Below, piece after piece: positions 60,150 to 64,000 of a stretch of 64,000 bases of DNA. How positions within the stretch are numbered: position 1 is the stretch's first letter; each line of letters begins with the position of its first letter. The notes beneath the pieces were generated by a model, which saw only the letters and a list, made by a program, of their open reading frames with translations, was not told the DNA's origin and ran no database searches. This stretch comes from Bubalus kerabau. Taxonomy: Eukaryota; Chordata; Mammalia; Artiodactyla; Bovidae. Made by a program: the position numbers and the translations under genes. The stretch lies in contig NW_026577902.1 in assembly GCF_029407905.1 (NCBI RefSeq), forward strand, positions 1 to 64,000, in the 5' to 3' direction.

Positions 60150-60600
60150 TCTTTAACATTGTATTTTTGAAATTCCAAACTGTACTCTAGATTTTTAATT
60201 TATGCTTTTTGATATTTGATATCAATTTTGTACCTGTAGTTTCTTTATAATTTTTGCGACATTGCTTGTTTTTGTTTGTTTGTTTTCTCTTTAGTTTTCT
60301 TCTTCCTTTTTTTTAACATTGTATTTTTGAAATTCCAAACTCTACTCTAGATTTTTAATTTTTGCTTTTTGGTATTAGTTATCAATTTTGTACCTGTATT
60401 TTCTTGATAATTTTTGCGACCTTGTTTGTTTTTCTTTGTTCGTTTTTTCTCTCTTTCTTTTCCTTCTTCTTTTCTTTAACATCGTATTTTTGAAATTCCA
60501 AACTCTACTCTAGATTTTTAATTTTTGCTTTTATGTATTTGTTACCAATTTTTTACCTTTAAGAACCCAATCTTCAGTACCCATTTTTCACTAGGGAGCG
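60150..60600 (+). repeat. ~161-bp T-rich tandem repeats in the L1 5' UTR
   Basis: The word aac-at(t/c)gtatttttgaaattcc starts at 60155, 60315 and 60478, which gives three copies about 160-163 bp apart. Each includes ctctag-atttttaattt and ends in a T/G-rich run. Confidence 0.88.
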
Positions 60601-61030
60601 AGATTACTGGCTTGACTGCTCCCTTTCCCTTTGGACTCTCCTTTTTCTCCACCAGGTCGCCTGTGTCTCCTCCCTAACCCCTCTCTACTCTACCCAACTC
60701 TGTGAATTTCTGTGTATTCCAGACGGTGGAGAACACTTAGGGAACTGATTACTGGCTGGATCTGTCTCCCTCCTTTTCATTCCCCCCTTTTATCCTTCTG
60801 GCCACCTCTGTCTCCTTCCTCCTTCTTCTCATCTCTGTATAACTCTGTGAACATCTCTGAGCGGTCCAGTTGTGGAGTGCACATAAGGAAGTGACTACTG
60901 GCCAGCCCACTCTCTCCACTATTGATTCCACCTGATCTCATTTGGGTCACCTCTAACTCCCTCCTCCCTCTTCTCTTCTCCATGTAATGCTGTGAACCTT
61001 TCTGAGTGGCCCTCACAGTAGAGAAACTTT
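60560..61030 (+). repeat. ~145-bp C/T-rich tandem repeats in the L1 5' UTR
   Basis: Degenerate copies centred on the words gattactggct, cctctgtctcctccct and aactctgtgaacatctctg recur about every 144-147 bp (60697, 60841, 60988, with a partial copy before). They resemble promoter monomers of other mammalian L1 families in arrangement. Regulatory function is inferred. Confidence 0.75.
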
Positions 61031-61554
61031 TCTTCTTTAACGTAGATGTTTTATCAATGGTGCTGTATAGAAGGAGAAGTTTTGAAACTACTGTAAAAGT
61101 AAGACAGATAACTGGAAGCAGGAGGCTTAAGTCCAAACCCTGACTCCAGGGAACTCCTGACTCCAAGGAACATTAATTGACAGGAGCTCATCAAATGCCT
61201 CCATACCGACACTGAAATCAAGCACCACACAAGGGCCAACAAGTTCCAGGGCAAGACATACCAAGCAAATTCTCCAGCAACAAAGGAACGCAGCCCTGAG
61301 CTTCAAGATACAGGCTGCCCAAAGTCACCCCAAAACCACAAACATCTCATAACTCATTACTGGACACTTCATTGCACTCCAGAGAGAAGAAATACAGCTC
61401 CACCCACCAGAACACGGACACAAGCTTCCCTAACCAGGAAACCTTGACAAGACACCTGTACAAACCCACACACAGCGAGGAAATGCCACAGTAAAGAACT
61501 CCACAAACTGCCAGAATACAGGAAGGACACCCCAAACTCAGCAATTTAAACAAG

Positions 61555-62475
61555 ATGAGACAGAGGAATACCCAGCAGATAAAGGAACAGGATAAATGCC
61601 CACCAAACCAAACAAAAGAGGAAGAGATAGGGAATCTACCTGATAAAGAATTCCGAGTAAGGATAGTGAAATGGATCTAAAATCTTGAAATTAAAATGGA
61701 ATCACAGATAAATAGCCTGGAGACAAGGATTGAGAAGATGCAAGAAAGGTTTAACAAGGACCTAGAAGAAATAAAAAAAGAGTCAATATATAATGAATAA
61801 TGCAATAAATGAAATTAAAAACACTCTGGAGGCAACAAATAGTAGAATAACAGAGGCAGAAGATAGGATTAGTGAATTCGAAGATAGAATGGTAGAAATA
61901 AATGAATCAGAGAGGATACATGAAAAACGAATTAAAAGAAATGAGCACAATCTCAGAGACCTCCAGGACAATATTAAACGCTACAACATTCGAATCATAG
62001 GGGTCCCAGAAGAAGAAGACAAAAAGAAAGACCGTGAGAAAATACTTGAGGAGATAATAGTTGAAAACTTCCCTAAAATGGGGAAGGAAATACTCACTCA
62101 AGTCCAAGAAACCCAGAGAGTCCCAAACAGGATAAAGCCAAGGCGAAACCCCCCAAGACACATATTAATCACATTAACAAAAATCAAACACAAAGAACAA
62201 ATATGAAAAGCAGCAAGGGAAAAACAACAAATAACACACAAGGGAATTGCCATAAGGATAACAGCTGATCTTTCAATAGAAACTCTTCAAGCAAGGAGGG
62301 AATGGCAAGACATACTTAAAATGATGAAAGAAAATAACCTACAGCCCAGATTATTGTACCCAGCAAGGATCTCATTCAAGTATGAATGAGAAATCAAAAG
62401 CTTTTCAGACAAGCAAAAGCTGAGAGAATTCTGCACCACCAAACCAGCTCTCCAACAAATACTAAACAGGAAACA
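61555..62475 (+). pseudogene. L1 ORF1 (ORF1p), disrupted
   Basis: An ATG at 61555 opens with MRQRNTQQIKEQ. A TAA (61678-61680) stops the frame. After an extra A in a 7-A run near 61770 the reading continues in a second frame to 62206. That part shows the coiled coil (ITEAEDRISEFEDRM), then the RNA-recognition region with IRIIGVPEEE and the start of the C-terminal domain. A TGA at 62204-62206 and another near 62386 break the C-terminal domain, and the ORF end seems to have lost about 13 bp. ORF1p is the trimeric RNA-binding chaperone of the L1 particle; this copy is inactive. Confidence 0.9.
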
Positions 62476-62516
62476 CAAAAACGGTGTATAAATTCAAACC
62501 CCAAACAATAAAGTAA

Positions 62517-64000
62517 ATGGCAATGGGATCATACTTATCAGTAATTACCTTAAACGTAAATGGGTTGAATGCTCCAACCAAAAGACAAAGACTGGCTGAA
62601 TGGATACAAAAACAAGACCCCTACATATGTTGTCTACAAGAGACCCACCTCAAAACAGGGGATACATACAGACTGAAAGTGAAGGGCTGGAAAAAGATTG
62701 TCCATGCAAATAGGGACCAAAAGAAAGCAGGAGTAGCGATACTCATATCAGATAAAATAGACTTTAAAACAAAGGCTGTGAAAAGAGACAAAGAAGGTCA
62801 CTACATAATGATCAAAGGATCAATCCAAGAAGAAGATATAACAATTATAAATATATATGCACCCAACGTGGGAGCACCACAGTATGTAAGACAAATGCTA
62901 ACAAGTATGAAAGGAGAAATTAACACTAACACAATAATAGTTGGAGATTTTAATACCCCACTCACACCTATGGATAGATCAACTAAACAGAAATTTAACA
63001 AGGAAACACAAACTTTAAATGATACAATAGACCAGTTAGACCTAATTGATATCTATAGGACATTTCATCCCAAAACAATGAATTTCAACTTTTTCTAAAG
63101 TGCACATGGAGCCTTCTCCAGGATAGATCACATCCTGGGCCATAAAGCTAGCATTGGTAAATTCAAAAAAATAGAAATCATTCCAAGCATCTTTTCTGAC
63201 CACAATGCAGTAAGATTAGATCTCAATTACAGGAGAAAAACTATTAAAAATTCCAACATATGGAGGCTGAACAACACGCTGCTGAATAACCAACGAATCA
63301 CAGAAGAAATCAAAAAAGAAATCAAAATTTGCATAGAAACGGATGAAAATGAAAACACAACAACCCAAAACTTGTGGGACACGGTAAAAGCAGTCCTAAG
63401 GGGAAAGTTCATAGCAATACAGGCACACCTCAAGAAACAAGAAAAAAGTCAAATAAATAAACTAACTCTACACCTAAAGCAACTAGAAAAGGAAGAAATG
63501 AAGAACCCCAGGGTTAGTAGAAGGAAAGAAATCTTAAAAATTAGAGCAGAAATAAATGCAAAAGAAACAAAAGAGACCATAGCAAAAATCAACAAAACCA
63601 AAAGCTGGTTCTTTGAAACGATAAATAAAATTGACAAACCATTAGCCAGACTCATCAAGAAACAAAGGGAGAAAAATCAAATCAATAAAATTAGAAATGA
63701 AAATGGAGAGATCACAACAGAAAACACAGAAATACAAAGGATCATAAGAGACTACTATCAACAATTATATGCCAATAAAATGGACAACGTGGAAGAAATG
63801 GACAAATTCTTAGAAAAGTACAACTTTCCAAAACTGGACCAGGGAAGAACTAGAAAATCTTAACAGACCCATCACAAGCACGGAAATGGAAACTGTAACC
63901 AAAAATCTTCCAGCCAACAAAAGCCCAGGTCCAGACGGCTTCACAGCTGAATTCTACCAAAAATTTAGAGAAGAGCTAACACCTATCCTGCTCAAACTCT
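62517..64000 (+). pseudogene. L1 ORF2 (endonuclease and start of reverse transcriptase), disrupted and partial
   Basis: The frame starts at 62517 with MAMGSYLSVITLNVNGLN. The apurinic-type endonuclease domain is clear: LNVNGLN, QETHL (catalytic Glu), IVGDFNTPL, and SDHNAV near 63198-63215 (the SDH motif). A TAA at 63096-63098 interrupts the endonuclease, and the same frame resumes at once. Downstream lie the basic, coiled linker and the start of the reverse transcriptase region (NKSPGPDGFTAEFY near 63918-63959). An extra G near 63843 shifts the frame. ORF2p normally nicks target DNA and reverse-transcribes L1 RNA; this copy cannot make it. Confidence 0.93.

Larger units (their letters stand above)
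58517..61554 (+). promoter_or_regulatory. L1 5' UTR with internal promoter region
   Basis: About 3.0 kb upstream of ORF1, noncoding. The first 1.4 kb is mixed, moderately GC-rich sequence. Then follow a TA microsatellite, T-rich tandem repeats and C/T-rich tandem repeats, and finally sequence that leads into ORF1. L1 transcription normally starts at the 5' end of this region. Frames of 60-129 codons on the minus strand here have no recognisable product. Confidence 0.8.
58517..64000 (+). mobile_element. LINE-1 (bovine L1 type), 5' complete, 3' end outside the window
   Basis: The element begins gaggagccaagattgctg inside satellite I and continues to the window end, so at least 5.48 kb is present. 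It has a ~3-kb 5' UTR, an ORF1 region and the first ~1.5 kb of ORF2. The start word is the usual 5' end of bovine L1. Both ORFs carry stops or frameshifts, so this copy is not autonomous. Its target duplication cannot be checked without the 3' end. Confidence 0.93.

Overview
The window is repetitive mammalian DNA from a ruminant, almost certainly a bovid (cattle or a close relative), and has the character of pericentromeric heterochromatin. The evidence is two arrays of a ~1.40-kb CTCGAG-rich tandem repeat matching the bovine 1.715 satellite (satellite I) in unit length and sub-repeat style, an array of ~700/530-bp repeats that fits the ruminant satellite II class, the ruminant-only SINEs Bov-tA and Bov-A2, a bovine-type LINE-1, and class II (ERVK-like) endogenous retroviral sequences. 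I see no intact host protein-coding gene and no tRNA or rRNA gene. Most long open frames are incidental readings through GC-rich satellite.

Layout, left to right. (1) 1-6514: a defective betaretrovirus-like provirus on the minus strand. Reading right to left it has a 5' LTR (5212-6514), a tRNA-Lys-type primer binding site, broken gag, broken dUTPase/protease, a 0.75-kb AT-rich filler where most of pol should be, the integrase C-terminal end, a GC-rich segment that looks like TIMP2 exon 1 (5' UTR, signal peptide and first mature residues), env TM, a polypurine tract and a 3' LTR cut by the window edge. It sits inside satellite I. (2) 6515-22627: satellite I array, about 11 monomers, with two subfamilies in blocks. 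(3) 22628-32466: 2.2 tandem copies of a ~4.45-kb compound unit holding a 3'-end-like segment, a ~120-bp GC/CpG-rich minisatellite, a 147/149-codon open frame, and one Bov-tA and one Bov-A2 SINE. (4) 32467-40271: the satellite II-like array in long (~698 bp) and short (~531 bp) monomers, interrupted by a complete 1299-bp solo LTR with a perfect 6-bp target duplication. (5) 40272-58516: second satellite I array, about 13 monomers, including a 3-monomer very GC-rich, nearly identical block. (6) 58517-64000: a 5'-complete LINE-1 with a ~3-kb 5' UTR containing two kinds of internal tandem repeats, a disrupted ORF1 and the start of a disrupted ORF2; its 3' end lies outside the window.

These parts do not work together as a pathway. 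The window records satellite amplification and unequal exchange, retroviral and LINE insertion into satellite, and LTR-LTR recombination. The most unusual item is the apparent capture of a host TIMP2 first exon by the provirus, in sense with the viral genes, in place of the env surface region. Family identifications rest on recognition from the sequence alone; no database search was run.
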